A DNA stretch of 64,000 nt from Trichosporon coremiiforme (taxonomy: Eukaryota > Basidiomycota > Tremellomycetes > Trichosporonales > Trichosporonaceae): positions 124,001 to 188,000 of the forward strand of contig BCJJ01000015.1 in NCBI GenBank assembly GCA_039545355.1. The letters are read 5' to 3'. Under the pieces are notes generated by a model. That model was given only the letters and a program-made list of their open reading frames with translations, had not been told where the DNA came from and searched no databases. This document shows, piece by piece, positions 1 to 12,662 of the stretch. The position numbers and the translations under genes were made by a program. The first letter of the stretch is position 1. The number at the start of each line of letters is the position of its first letter.

Positions 1-464
1 ACCTGCACGGCGGCGGCCAAAGCTGCGGGGTGCGCTGCATTGCGGGCTTGGCTACGGGGTGTACGGGACTGGTGCAATCAGGCGGTATGCATTGCACCAT
101 AACATGTGGGTGTAGCGTGTGCTGGGATGCTCGGTATGCCTGCTGGGCGGGGTTTTCGGAGTTATTAGGGTCATGGCCACGGACGGATAAGGACTCGGGG
201 TCGACCGCGCTCTACCGCGCCTGGGAGTGCCGGCGCTGGCTGGGTTATGGGACAGCTCTGGCCGGGCTGGCGCCCCTACGCCCTACCGTGCGCTGCCCGC
301 CAAAATCCAACGGGGGTAAAAAAGATGGGACAGCCCGCCCCGTTCCACGCCCCTCAGCCTGTGGTTCGGCTGCCGATATCATCGTCACCTTGCTCCCCTC
401 TTGTTACTTCCACCTTCTCCTCATCCCTCCCCCTCCCTACTCCTCCCTTGTAAAATCAAAAACA
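1..464 (+). promoter_or_regulatory. MIR1 upstream region, pyrimidine-rich leader
   Basis: No gene is supported here. The last 75 bases before the MIR1 start codon are strongly pyrimidine-rich (runs of CTCC/CCCT at about 395-450), as is common in leaders of highly expressed fungal genes. No clear TATA box is seen. The open frame running through it on the plus strand has no family-like features. Confidence 0.4.
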
Positions 465-1622
465 ATGTCGTCCGCTATGGTTTCCCAGGTTAAGGGCTTC
501 TACGCCGCCTCCGTCTCGGAGAAGAAGACCCCCACCGGCGCTGACCTCTACGCCCGGTAAGTTGTCAAGTTTTCTTGCTCAGCGATCACCGGCAAGGGAA
601 GAGAGTGTGGAAAAAACGCAAACAACCGTCCGTCGCCGTGACGGACATCCAAGTTCACATCTCGACCTGAACGACATCGCACTCGGAGCAGGGGAACCGA
701 TCCGAAGCATAGCATTGCAGTTATCTGACAGCCTCCCAGTTTCGCCCTCGCCGGTGCCCTCGGCTGTGCCATCACCCACGGTGCCCTTACCCCCGTCGAT
801 GTCGTCAAGACCCGTATCCAGCTTGAGCCCGAGGTCTACAACAAGGGTATGATCAGCTCCTTCCGCCAGATCATCAAGAACGAGGGTGCTGGTGCCCTCC
901 TCACCGGTCTCGGCCCCACCGTCGCCGGTTACGCCGTCCAGGGTGCCCTCAAGTTCGGTGGATACGAGTTCTGGAAGAAGCAGGCCATCGACTACCTCGG
1001 TGTCAAGAAGGCCTCTGAGAACCGCCAGGCCGTCTACCTCGGTGCCTCTGGTATCGCCGAGTTCTTCGCCGACATTGCCCTCTGCCCCCTCGAGGCCACC
1101 CGTATCCGTCTCGTCTCGCAGCCCACGTTCGCCAACGGCCTCGCCTCTGGTTTCCTCCGCATCGCCCGTGAGGAGGGTATCGGCGGCTTCTACGCCGGTT
1201 TCGGCCCCATCCTGTTCAAGCAGGTCCCCTACACCATGGCTAAGTTCGCCGTCTTCGAGGTCGCCTCGGAGAAGATCCTCCAGGGTCTCGGCCGCACCAA
1301 GGCCTCGCTCACCCAGGGTGAGCAGACCGGCCTCAACCTCGGCGCCGGTCTCATCGCCGGTATGGCCGCCGCCGTCATCTCGCAGCCCGCCGACACCCTC
1401 CTCTCCAAGATCAACAAGACCAAGGGTGCTCCCGGCCAGTCGACCACCTCGCGTCTCATCGAGATGTCCAAGCAGCTCGGTGTCAAGGGTCTCTTCACCG
1501 GCATGGGCGCCCGTCTCGTCATGATCGGTACCCTCACCGCCGGTCAGTTCCTCATCTACGGTGACATCAAGCGTATGCTCAACGCCACCGGTGGTGTCGA
1601 GATCGCCGCTGTCCCCAAGTAA
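465..1622 (+). CDS. MIR1: mitochondrial phosphate carrier (Mir1/PiC)
   Basis: Inner-membrane carrier that imports phosphate into the matrix for ATP synthesis. Exons 465-556 and 740-1622, joined in phase, give 324 residues, the usual length for the family. All three mitochondrial-carrier repeats are present with their signature loops: [11 protein letters not shown] after helix 1, [12 protein letters not shown] after helix 3 and [11 protein letters not shown] after helix 5. The loops are conserved relative to yeast Mir1, including the VYNKGM and FKQVPY stretches. The 183-nt intron starts GTAAGT and ends TCCCAG, with CTGAC upstream of the acceptor. The start codon is the first ATG after a pyrimidine-rich leader and precedes the conserved KFALAG-like start of helix 1. 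A 386-residue antisense frame overlaps but is a coding shadow. Confidence 0.95.
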
Positions 1623-2950
1623 GATAGACGTCCCCGCCCTGCCGTCTCGGACGGTGACCCACCCAAAAACGAGCCCTAGCTTAGTATCATTCTTGTCTTT
1701 GGGATATGCACGACCACGTACGCATTTGTTAGCCACCACACCTATGCAGCTGCACTGGATACTTTACAGACTGGAAAACTGACGCAGAGTTGCACCGAAG
1801 GAACGCGCTCGAACAGAAAATGGTGGACGCCGCGGAAACCGCTAGTGCCAAGCCCGCCACAGACCCGCATCGGGATTTACGCAAAGTATGATGCAAGCCA
1901 CTGCTGAGCTCGGGGGCGACGTCGTCTCCGCACACACTATGCATGCACTCACCGCCCCATGCTCGTATGGGTGTTCACGCCTGGGATCGGCTGTGCATGC
2001 GATAGAGTACATTGAGAGGAGTACGAGTGACGAGGATAACGCAGCGAAGATCCCCGATAGGAGCGGCTCGGTAAAGTGCCCTCGGAAGCCGCCCCGGGTG
2101 TCGATGGAGGTCCGCCTCCGCCCCGTACGCCATACGGCAACAGCAGTTTAAGCGGCAACCTGCTACGGTGGGAAGAAGGCACGTTCGTCACGTTCACTTG
2201 GGGTGTTGTCGCGTGGAACGGCCAAACTGACTTCTAATTCATGACTTAGCCTTGGAACACGAAACGCGTCCCGAATCGTTGGGAGAGTGGGACTGAGGAG
2301 GGGGACGCGACGCTTGATGTCGCCGTAGGAATCTGCCAGAGGGCGGCTTAAATCTACGGTGACACCAAGCGCGTCCCAGACGGAGGGTACGAAATGAGAG
2401 GCGCTTGATGTCGCCGAAGATATTGGCCGCGATACTGCGGCCACAGTCAACACCGCACCTCCGACGAACGCCTGGCCTAGGACTTCGGACGCAGTGGGGT
2501 CTTGCGGGCTGTTTAACCTAAGCTCGGGGGTTTATGCGAGCGGCATCTCTCGTCTTGATACATGACTCTCATTCTCGCTTCCAGGCTTGGATACTGACCC
2601 CAGGCATGCCGCGGGCTGGCTCGCGCGTTTGGTCGATCCGACGTGGGTGTGCTCACTGACACCATAACTAACCTCAGCTTACCGGTCCTTGGTCCCCGAC
2701 TAGTGGCATCCAGACGATCATGTAGCTCATCTTTGCACCGCCCAGCGTGCTGAAAATGCTCAGGCATGCCAACAGCTACGTCAGATTAACTCTCTCGCAG
2801 ACCGTGGTCTGTCGAAGAAGTCATCACGCCAGCTCGTTGGCCACCTATCAGAATGCGAAGAGGAGCAGCGGAGAGATGTGGGCAGACTGACTCTCCTCTG
2901 CCTGGGCCAGACTCCAGGCTGCTGTGATCAGCAATCGGTTGCCAACTCAC
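1623..2950. other. intergenic, no gene recognised
   Basis: About 1.3 kb between the phosphate carrier and the clear part of the left intron-like array. Only short unconvincing frames are present. Isolated acceptor-like and donor-like words appear from about 2500 on the minus strand, so this may be the worn edge of the array. Confidence 0.4.
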
Positions 2951-4575
2951 GCAGCAACCCACGAGATTCTCTGACTGCCGTTGACAATGGGAACTGGCGC
3001 CATCGCCTGTGGTTAGCTTCACAGCAGTATGAGTTCTACTGAGTTTATTCTAGCATCACCCCCGACCCTTCAGTTGGCACTTGACCCGAGCGCTTGCCGC
3101 AATCCTGCTGCAGCGATTAGCATTTTACGAAGCAATCGAGAGTTGGAGACTGACATTGATCTGGGTCTGCCAAACCTGCAGTCAGCTCTGCTGAACTGGG
3201 TATAAGCTTGCCTTGTATCGCCGCGGATAAGCAGACTGGCAGGCCGTTTGAACTGTTGAGTCCTGCTACTCGCTCAGTGCGTGCGGAGCCAGCGCATATC
3301 GCGCTCTCTGTACTGCTCGGCTTGGCCTTCTTCGAGTGGCTGGAAGCAAGGGGCGATTGCACGGCGCCTGTGGTCAGCGAATAACAATCAGCATGCAGTT
3401 TGCTCACAGTTTGAGTGCTCCGTCGCTTTCAAGCTACGCACTCGTGGCTGCGATTAACTCGAGAACGATTCCGGTTTAGCTCACCGCTGTTCTCGCGGGT
3501 ATCCACAGTCTCGAGCTTGTTGCGGCTTTGTCTGCATTCAGCTCGGGCAGTCACAGCAAGAGCACACGTCAACAGGCATGCCGAAGGACTAGGCTCGTGT
3601 CTGGTATCAGATCAGATCGGCCCATATTCGAGGTATCTGAACTGTGTCTCTCCCGTGTGTGTTTTCCGGACCTGTCATCAGCTCAGAAAGGCCGCTTCAG
3701 TGAGCTTACACGTCCGCCTGACAGGCTTATGTCATGGGAGGCTGCTGTCAGCTGGATCTCGGCTCGGCTTCAGCGTTCGTTCGCAAGAGTTCAGCCCGGA
3801 GCTGGGATGGTTTGGCTGTTGACATACGCAGCTTTCCTCGTAGCCGCACCCGAAAGACGTATGGCTCCTGACTCCTGATTAACCTCCATTGTGCCGTGCC
3901 TACGATTAGCTAGCGGCAGTCGTGAAGCATACCATCTCGGCCTGCGCATCGCAAATGCTGCCTGTGGTCAGCTCAGGTGCCTCAACCCAAGCTCACGGTC
4001 GCCACACAAGGGGTTGTCGGACTGCACACCGAAGCGGAGACCAGGTGTCAGCTTGAATGCAGCAACACCTAGCTCACTGCCTTGCCGGTCCTTGAGTGTC
4101 TCGCAGGCAGGCTACGGTTAGCTGGTGGTGACATCCGGGCAGCTGACTTCTCGAAGCGTGCCGCGTCTGCGATCAGCCCTGGACGCCCGCGTAGCTCACT
4201 ACTAGGGGTCATGCTGGGGCGGACGGACTGTCATCAGCTTCGACAGGATAGCTGGTAGCATACCTTCCACTGTGGTGTTCGCCCCGCCATGTTGATGTGA
4301 ACACAGTGAACCTGGGACTGGCTCCATCCGAGGGACCATCTGGCTCACCCTTCACACCGCTGCGGACTGTCGTTAGCTGACGTCTCTGAGTCAGAGAGCT
4401 CACCTCCTCCGTCTGCGCTGTCACTGATACTGTTTCGTCAGCTCTGTGAGGTGCCCCTAAGCTTACGCTCCATGCTCCTTCCCGTTCCCTTTCCCTTGAC
4501 AATAGTGGTGCCCAAGGCGCAGCGAGAGGGTTCTGATATCAGCTTCAGAGAAGGACAAACTCGCTGTCTCACTCG
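2951..4575 (-). other. array of micro-intron-like units (left array)
   Basis: On the minus strand the sequence is a series of short segments each having a donor (GTGAGCT, GTAAGCT or GTATGC), a branch-like AGCTGAC/AGCTAAC/AGCTGAT, and an acceptor AG usually 6 nt after the branch A. Units I can delimit: 4533-4572, 4430-4466, 4367-4403, 4228-4263, 4167-4199, 4112-4147, 4042-4077, 3962-3996, 3900-3932, 3672-3709 and 3368-3407, all 33-40 nt long. Gaps between neighbours in the dense part are about 18-66 nt. Some units have one defective end: 4112-4147 has donor GTCAGC, 4042-4077 ends TG instead of AG. Splicing the upper units gives at best a frame of some 60-100 codons before a stop, so coding is not shown. 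It lies just 3' of the transcription factor gene on the same strand. It could be a spliced non-coding RNA, a decayed gene, or an intron-derived repeat. Confidence 0.6.
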
Positions 4576-4975
4576 GAGGCAGGCGCACGAGGTCGCCACT
4601 TCGAAACGCACACTTCTCCCTCCCTCCACTGATCAACGTCCTCCTTTCCTGTACTGCGGCGCTGGGTCAGCCGGGTCAATTCGTCAATTCCCTGCGGCGA
4701 GTGCGTACTGCGTGAGCGAGATGGGTGCGTACTACTCAAGACCAAGTTACATATGGTGTTTTCTACGTTTAGGCTACAGACCGGCGCCCGCCTTAGGGCG
4801 GCGCGGTGCTCAATCGATGTGAGGTGAGGTGAGGCTATGCTGATGAGATGAGGGATCTATTTCTATTGCTGTGCCGGATCAAAGGATCAAGATTAGAGGC
4901 TAGGAGCTAGGCATGGAGGTAAGAGGTTCAGGTTAGGCTGAGAGGTAGAATGTAGATGGGAAGTAGGGTAGCGGA

Positions 4976-7900
4976 CTATCGCTTAACCTTGGCGAGACGC
5001 CAGAGGAGCTGCGCGCAGTCACGGTCAATCGTGTGCTGGCTGCCGTTATTCTCGAGCCTCGAAGCAGCGACCACGACAAGGTCGAGCACACCGCGGTCGA
5101 GCTTGTTCACGCGGTTTGGGCTGTTGAAGATCGCATCGAGCATCTCGCGCGCGCCCTGTTCCGGGTTCTCGCTGGGGGGCGGGAGTTCCTCGTCCTCGCG
5201 CGCAATCGCCTGGCCGCAGCCCCAGACCACGAGCGTCGTGAGGAAGACCGCCCACGGTGTGTACAGGCCCCACTCGGCCTGGAGGGTTTCGCGGAGGAAA
5301 CGTGCCGACTGCCATAGGCACGTCCAGGCGTCGCCGGTCGCGACCCAGAGCTTCAGACGGCGGCGCGCGTCTGCGTACTGCTTTGGCCCGATCGCGGTGC
5401 CGCACACGGTACTGCTGCCGGCCGCGACTTGGAGCATGGGCAGGTCGGAGAGAATCTGGATGATGCTGATGGCGATCCAGTCGCGGATGTCGCGCGTCTC
5501 GTTGCATGGCGGCAGGCCGCTGATCGCCATCTCATACGAAGCGCGGAGCGCAACGACAGCCTTCAGGATGATGTTGCGCCAGTGCTTCGTGCCATCGCGG
5601 AACTTGATACCCATGCCTCCACGAGTACGCGAGTCCCATGCGATGGCGCTGAGACCGACAAGGATCAACATGACGCTGAACGAATTGTCGACGTCGACCT
5701 TGAACGCCTGCTGCCCGCCTTGGGTGTTGTCGACGGAAAGCGCCTGCAGGATCGCGGGCGAGTAGCCGCCGTCGCCGGGCTGGTGGTGCGCGCCCTGGTG
5801 GTGGTTGAACTCGCCGTGCGTAAGCGAGTAATGGTGCCGGGCGTGGCGGGCGTTCGGGTCCGCCTCGCGCGCGTGCAGCCACTCGGTCGCGCTCATCGCC
5901 TCCCACTGGCTGCGCGGCGCGGGGAGGTTGATGTTGTGCGCAAACATGCTAAGCTGGCGGGACGGGTGCTGCGACCAGAACGTGCCGATCTGCGTGTCAA
6001 GGTACAGGATGCAGTATGCTGCGCGGCGGCGCTCCTCGTCCTTGGCCCAGTTTTGCCACGCGTCGCTGCCGTGATGCTGGTGGTCGGACGGGGTCTGCGC
6101 GCCAATCGCGCCGATACCCTGCATGCGCGAGTGCGCCACGACGACTGGCCACATGCACTGCGCCGTGAACAGCGTCTCCGTGTCGCCGTACCAGACGTCG
6201 TAGATGTGGCACAGTGTGTACGCCTGCAGTGTTGCGAGCTCGACCTCGAGCCCGAACCGGTCCTCGACGAGCCGCGAACGCACTCGCCGCGTCAGGGCCC
6301 GGTCGTCCCGCCGCGGCACGTCCTTCCGGTGCACGGCGCCGGCGACGGCCATCATGACAAGCAGCTCGCTCGTTGCAAGCTCCGCATTGAAAGTACCGCG
6401 GTGAATGAACGGGAACGTTGGCGCCACCTTGGACCAGTACAGCTCGATACTCGCGCTCAGGTCCTGCACTGTCATGTTCAGGTCGGGGTACGACGCCAGC
6501 AACCGCTGCAGTAAAGGGACGTTAACGTCGTTCTGGAGCGCGCGCTCAGCGCTCTCCCGTGTCCGTGTCTGGCTCTGCTGCAGCAGCTGCTCCCACGGCT
6601 GCACGTCGTGGATCGTCCGCTCGTCCCAGAACACTGGCGCGAGGGCGTCGTTCAACAGCGCCTCCCACGGATGCGGTGGGCCGGCGCCGAAACCAAAGTC
6701 GTATCCCATCGGCTCAAAGCAGATGGGCGCGCTCGCTACCGTGCTCGGGTCAATGTCGATGAAATGGCCGGACGTGCTGAGGTCGTTCATGTTCGGGAGC
6801 CCGTTGACGGGCGTCACACTCGTGGACGCCGGGCCAGTCTGGCCATCGACGCCCAGGGCCGAGTTCGGGGCGCCAGTGTTCTGTCCCGCCATGCCGGACG
6901 AGACGTCGAGCAGATCGAGGACGGGGAACACATGGTTTGAGAAGTCGCCGGGTGAGTCCGTCTGGCTCGTCGACGCCGACGCCAGTGCGCGGTTCACTAG
7001 CGGTCCGTTGCTGACTGTTGACTGTCCGACGCTGTCTGGCGTGCCGTTCGCCTGGGTCTGCTGACCGTGCTGGGACTGCGGGCGGTGCGATGTCGGCGGT
7101 GGCTTACTCGAGCCCACTCGTGACAGGGGTTGAGACTGGGGTTGTGACTGAGGCTGAGACGCGGTTCCGTTCTGGCTCTTGCCCAGCTGGGCCGCGCCCG
7201 CGGTCGTCTGGTGTGCCCGCGACTTGAGCCGCTTCGGGTATCGCTCGTCGTCGCAGATGTTTCGCCGTTCATGGCGCTGGAGCAAGTCGAGGCGCTGGAA
7301 GCTCCGCCCACATGTCGAGCAGTGGTAGTTTGGTTGGGCGTCTGTAGGTCGTAACGGCGGTCGGAGAAACATAGTGTGCGAAGTGCAAAGCGGGGTCGTG
7401 ACCGCAATGTGGGGAAGACGCCATCGACGAGCGATCCGAGGGTGAGATGTGACCGGTGTGCAGGTTCATAGGACGCCCAGTACGCCATTGGTATTGTTGT
7501 CGGCAAAATTGTGCGCCACCACGGGCCAAGACGGTCAATGCAGGCAAGGGGATAGGCGAGGATCGCAGTGGGAAGGATGTTATTCGTGATCAGTCGGAGA
7601 GATAGAGATCGAATAGCGGCGGTCGAAAGATCGTTAGCGTCGGTTTCGTCGGTCGTGTGTGGGTGGTAGTGTGCGATGAGCAGAGGTGCAGGAACGGCGA
7701 TGGAAAAAAGTTCGAGGTCACTGTGTCAGCATTCCATTCCAGTTCATATTTTTCTTCTAGAAGAGGGATGGATATCCCAAGTATGATACGCACGGTTCGC
7801 TGCATGTCGAACGAGGTGATCCTGGATAAGGTCAGCCGCCACTGCATGCATTCGAAGGAAGAAAGACGCTCGAGACTCACTTTTCTGGAGAAGGCTTTGC

Positions 7901-8741
7901 CGCAGTCGGGGTACTGACATTGCAGCGATCCCTTTGTCGTTGCCGCGGCTTTGGACGACGAGGCGCCAGTAGTGCCAGCCTTGGAACCACTTGGCCCCGA
8001 GCCGTTGCCGTTGCCGTTGACGGCGGCAGCTGTTGAAGCGCTCATCCGTTTATCGTCTGGGTCTGGCTGTTGTTTATTATTGTTTTGACGGTGGTGGTCT
8101 ATCGTCGAGGAACCTCCGACAGCGGAGGCGGCAGACGCATAAGGTTGGGTGCTGGAGGAGGGGTTAAGTAATTGCTGGGTGGAGGGGTGCGGGTGCCGCG
8201 GGCGCGGGGGCTGTGGAGCGAGCGACGACTGGGCTGACCTTAGTGAGGGGTTTGCCGCCGAGGAAGACGAGGCCGAGGGGGACGGTCCAGACGCAGAGTC
8301 CTTGTTGTTGGATGCAGAGTCGCCGCCTGGAGCGGAGGAAGAGGAGGTTCCAGTGGCGAGCGGTCGTTCCTTTCGGTCCTTGTTCTTGTTCTTGATGTGG
8401 AGTGAGGAGGATACGGATACAGTTGGGTGGTGCACGGGGACGGGATGTCTGGAGGCGTGATCAATTTTCAGGTTGAGATTGTTGAGATTGAGGTTGTGGC
8501 CGAGATGCAATGAACCAGAACCAGAATTGGGCTGGGCCAACTGGGCGGGGGCTGGGTGGCGGCCTGGAGCAGCTGGGGCGCGGGTCGCCTGCGTCGACTG
8601 CCTTGTGATGCTAGATCCGCCAGGGGGGCCACCAGAGGGTCCGGAAGATCTCGAGCTAGACTTGTTATCAGCGGCGAGAACACTGGGGGCAGCGGGGGCA
8701 GGGGGAGGAGCCGGGCTGAGCCGTCTAAGGCTCTGGCTCAT
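4976..8741 (-). CDS. zinc-finger transcription factor with fungal_trans domain
   Basis: Nuclear regulator with two N-terminal zinc fingers and a fungal-specific transcription factor middle domain. Exons 8741-7881, 7821-7794 and 7341-4976 join in phase to 1084 residues. Residues 1-270 are low-complexity Ser/Pro/Asn. Finger 1 is C275-x4-C280-x12-H293-x3-H297; it is only complete if the 28-nt exon 2 is included, since exon 1 ends at SRK, exon 2 supplies DHLVRHAAN and exon 3 supplies the last His. Finger 2 is C304-x2-C307-x12-H320-x5-C326. The later half holds the fungal_trans motif region (ELYWSKVAPTFPFIHRGTF). Introns are 59 and 452 nt; the first has CTGAC near its acceptor. Target genes cannot be deduced. 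A long plus-strand frame across exon 3 is a shadow. Confidence 0.85.
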
Positions 8742-11210
8742 CCTAGTCGATCAACAGCCGCTGGCCCGATATTCCTGATGAGCCTGAGCCAGAGCCCTCA
8801 GCCAGCGACTTTTTTCGGGTGGCGGCGCTGGCCGTGGATCCTTGATCCGAGTGCGATCAGCCTTGTGATCGTGATAGCAGCAGGAGTACGCCGATGCGAC
8901 GCGACCTCAAGTCGTAAAGGTGGGGGTGCATTCGGGGGGAAAAGCAGAGGACTCGCTTGCAAAGTGCGGGTCAACTGTCGAAAATTGGTGTCCGAGTGGG
9001 GGAGGCAACACGAGCTGCTGTGTACGGTCCTCGCCGAGCGTTTATGTGCGGCGCGGTATACAAAAATCTAGCTTGTACGCTGGCACGCTTTCAGGCGGCA
9101 ACCGCAAGGGGATCGTGGTACGCGGCGGTTGGCTGTGTGCGGGCGGGCTGCAGGGCGGGGGGAGGACGCTGCCGTATGCTTGCTTGCTTGGTGCGAGCTA
9201 GTCGCTCAGGTGACTAACTGGTGGTAGAGCGAGATTCTGTCAAGAGTCGAGATGCTCAAATGCTCTTCCTCGAACTCAAGAATGCAAGCAGCCCGTCCCA
9301 CCGTCTCATCTGCATCGATGACAGCGTACATGAGCAATCAAAGGGGGGGGGGGACACGGCCAATTCGCTGCCTGCTGCCCCTTGGGGTACTGGGGAACTG
9401 GGTACTTGGGTGATGTGCCCAGTGTGCCCAGCTGGCTCATCGGTCGGCGGAGAAATCCCAAACCGCCTAATCCCTTCTGGGTCCCAACAGCCAACCACCG
9501 TCGCCGTCTGCTGACACTTGGGCTTCAGACGCCGTCGCCGCGCCTGCCAGCCTCTCGTGCCGGCTCCCACGATGTGGACACAAACAATCCGCGTCGGCGC
9601 TGCAAATCACGAAGGGCGTTGAGGGCCCGAGACCAGGCCGCTAGGTAGACCAAAACCCGGGGTGTGTGGGGTGAAGGCGGGCCGTTGTGGGCCGTAGCCT
9701 GCGCCCTCCACGATGTTTGCCACCCATCTCTCGACACTGACGTTGACGCTGGCGCCTGTGCTGATGCATCGCAGGCAAGCGGCATCCTGACGGATCAAGT
9801 AGCCCAAGGAAATCTTGGCTGGGCCCGCCTACAGCCGGTCCAAGGCATGAGGCGGCTCATCTGCTGACACAACATGCTTGTCAGGCTGGGGAACCTGGGC
9901 CTCCAGACATGTGACGTCGAGCGTCGAGGCAGTGCGGCATGCTTCCCTATTGTTCTCGTGCTCGCAGCTGCTCTGCAAACTCGGAGCCTGCCGCGAAGTG
10001 CTTTTCTGCTCGCTGGCCAACGAGGACGCGGCAGAAGCACGGGTTCAGCCTCGGCCAGGCAGACTTTTCGGGGTCATCGGCCTTTGGCCCCAACCGGCCC
10101 TGAGATTTTGCGGGGCTCGTCTCCCCCTCTAGCGTCCTTTGACCCCAGTGCCTGAGCCCTCTTAAGCTCGACAGTCGGTAGCGCAGCGGTGCAACAGACA
10201 GGCAGAAGCCGCTCTGAGCTTGCCAGTCCTCACAGGTTGGGACAGGAAGCGGGCCGCACGACGGGCAGCTGCGACAAATCAAACGGCAGAATTTTGCCAC
10301 TCGGACCTCCAGTTACCTCCAGTACTGTACCTCTCCATTCAACTGACCGAGCCCGCAGTGCCTCCTGCCCTTCAGCTGATGGGAGAAACAGCCCATATAA
10401 GGCAAGAATGAAGGGAAAAAGGTGCGCCACGTGCCGAACACTGCGTCATTAAGGCCCTTAGCGCGTGATAGCGAATCATCATCGCTCCTTGCCGACTGCG
10501 CCGAGGCTGTAAGCAGAGAAAGAGAGCCGGAGATCGCCGTGCTCTCCATTGACGAGCATGGACCAGCAAAAAGTACCCGACAGCCCAGCCAGAACGAAAA
10601 GTATCCGTCTCCATTGGAAAAGCGATGTGAGCATTGTCGCATGCGACCCACGAGGCGAATACCAAATCCGTCGTGCCTCTCGACTGCTATCGTCTCTCGG
10701 TATCGAACGGCCAGCGGGATCGGTCGTCGTCGCTCGTCGCCCGCTGCGGGCGAGGCATGAGGCAGAAGCGGAACGGGCAGCGAGGCAGAGCAGCACTGAC
10801 TCGGCGACGATGCAGCGACGTAGCTCCATTCTGATTATGCCTTGTCCTCCACTTCCGATTCGCGATGCCCGACGGCCACTCGTCCCAGACGCTGGCTTGG
10901 CCGTCTCGCTTGTGGCACTCGCGACACCGATTCGCTCCTGCTCTGCTCCTGTTCTCGTCTCGTAAAGCCCTGCGCGGGCCGCGTTCATGACTTTATGAAT
11001 CGGTGATCCTTTTTGAAGCTATGTAAGTAGGTTACTAATAGGTGAGTGTTGGGTAGGATTGGGTGGATTTATGAGATCGAAGAAGCTCGGTATTGTACGG
11101 GCACCATGTTCTGCTGGCGCAAGGTCGCCAGCCGAGCAGCGCGCGATGATAAGATGAGTGTGGGATGCTGGTAGGGTACGTCGTGGTCGTGACATGCTGA
11201 AAGAAGCCGA
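8742..11210. other. intergenic, no gene recognised
   Basis: About 2.5 kb between the start of the zinc-finger factor and the end of GPA1. No frame shows family features or convincing splicing. There is an 11-base G run at 9343-9353. The part next to 8742 should hold the promoter of the transcription factor. Confidence 0.4.
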
Positions 11211-12662
11211 TTAGAGGATACCGGAATCGCGGAGCGCGTTCTGCAGGATCGTCTCCTTGACGGCCGCAAACACTAGACGGATCTGGTTGTTAGCTCTACA
11301 TTGGGGAGTTAAGCTAGCTCACGTTGGATGTGTCGGTCGCCTGCGTCAGATGCGGGTACACAGAGAGGCGCGCGCGGTTCGTCTGCGTGAAACGCCACAG
11401 GATGTACTTGGCAGCCTTGTTGATGTCGGCGCCGCCAGTGTACTCGGGGAAGTAGTTGACGAGGGGCACCTTGGGTAGCTTCTGCTTGAAGACGTCGATC
11501 TTGTTCAGGAAGAGAATGACCGATGTGCGCAGGAACCATCGCGAGTTGATGACCGACTCGAACAGGACGAGCGACTCCTGCATGCGGTTCTGCCCGTTCT
11601 CCTCCAGCAGCACCTGATCGTACTCGCTGAGCGCGACACAGAAGATGATCGACGTGACAGCCTCGAAACCTGATGTCAGTTGTGGTCAGGAAGAACTCTA
11701 CTCACAGTGGATCCACTTCTTGCGCTCACTGCGCTGGCCGCCGACGTCGAACATGTGGATGCTCAGCTGGCCCATGTTGAAGCGCGTCTCGCTGATACCC
11801 GTCGTTTTTGTTCGCGCACGGAGGACATCGGCCTCGTTCGGGATGTAGTCCGGGGCGGCGATGCGGCGGATGTTGGCGAAGAAGTACGTCGCCGAGTCCA
11901 TCAGGTAGAACTCGGACGAGCGGTCCATCACGACCGGGATCATGGGGTCGTGCCAGAGGGCCTCAATGGCAACAAAGATCTCAGCTGGGATCGGTCCGTT
12001 CTCCGTGTCCGCCTTGTACTCGACGATGCGGTCGGCGTGCGTCCAGTTCGTCGGGTCTTCTGGGTCAACACCGATCTTCCTCATCGCCATGACGAGTGCC
12101 TGCGCCGAGTCCAATACGTTCTTGTGACTGGATGTCAGTTTGGTGTTCGTGATCGAATAAACTTACACGATGTTCTTGAACTGCATGAGCTCGTCCTGCG
12201 TGTAGCCATTCTGGTGGATGATCTTCATCTGCTTGACGATGGTCGACTTGCCTGATTCTCCGGAACCTGCGGCGTCAGCCCCCGGCGTCGCTGAGACAAC
12301 TCACCAAGGAGGAGAAGCTTGCACTCCTTCTTGAACTTCTTCGAGTCATCCTCCAGCTGGCGGTCGATCGAGTTGCTCTTGTCTCCCGTCTTGTTGCCGG
12401 CGCCGGCTGCCTCGGGCGCCTGGGCAAGGGCAGCGCTCAATCCCTGGGTAGCGCTGTTGGTCCCCTTGGCGCCTGCACCTGCCGCGTCGGCGGGTACTGT
12501 CGTTCCGTTGACGGCGGCGGCATCGGTCGTGGCGGTTCCGGTCTGAGCCTGAGCGGGCGGTGCTGTCGTGGGGGCAGCAGCCGCAGCAGCGACGGGCTGC
12601 TTAGGGCCCGATGTGCGGCGGTTCTCGACCTTGGTCGCTTCCGAAGACATGCAACCACCCAT
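11211..12662 (-). CDS. GPA1: G-protein alpha subunit (Gpa1 type)
   Basis: Heterotrimeric G-alpha at the plasma membrane; orthologues in Cryptococcus act upstream of adenylyl cyclase. Exons 12662-12305, 12266-12167, 12127-11706, 11669-11323 and 11282-11211 join in phase to 432 residues. The start MGGCMSS carries Gly2 for myristoylation and Cys4 for palmitoylation. A low-complexity Ala/Pro/Thr insert of about 80 residues follows. Nucleotide-binding motifs: P-loop GSGESGKS from residue 120, switch II DVGGQ 280-284, NKID 349-352, and TQAT 402-405 (TCAT in many relatives). The C-terminus ends RDSGIL. Introns are 36-41 nt with GCTGAC or GCTAAC close to the acceptor. The N-terminal insert and C-terminal tail match what I recall of Cryptococcus Gpa1, which supports the symbol. 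Confidence 0.95.

Noticed and set aside
30..560. 176-codon frame overlapping the MIR1 start
   Set aside because: It runs in frame through the MIR1 leader into exon 1, but the conserved carrier N-terminus begins at 465; the upstream part is not protein-like.
579..1739. 386-codon open frame antisense to MIR1
   Set aside because: Shadow of a GC-biased coding strand; Gly/Asp/Glu/Leu-rich translation with no domain, and it runs across the MIR1 intron.
5429..6514. 361-codon plus-strand frame inside the zinc-finger factor
   Set aside because: Antisense to a conserved coding exon; Arg/Val-rich, without family features.
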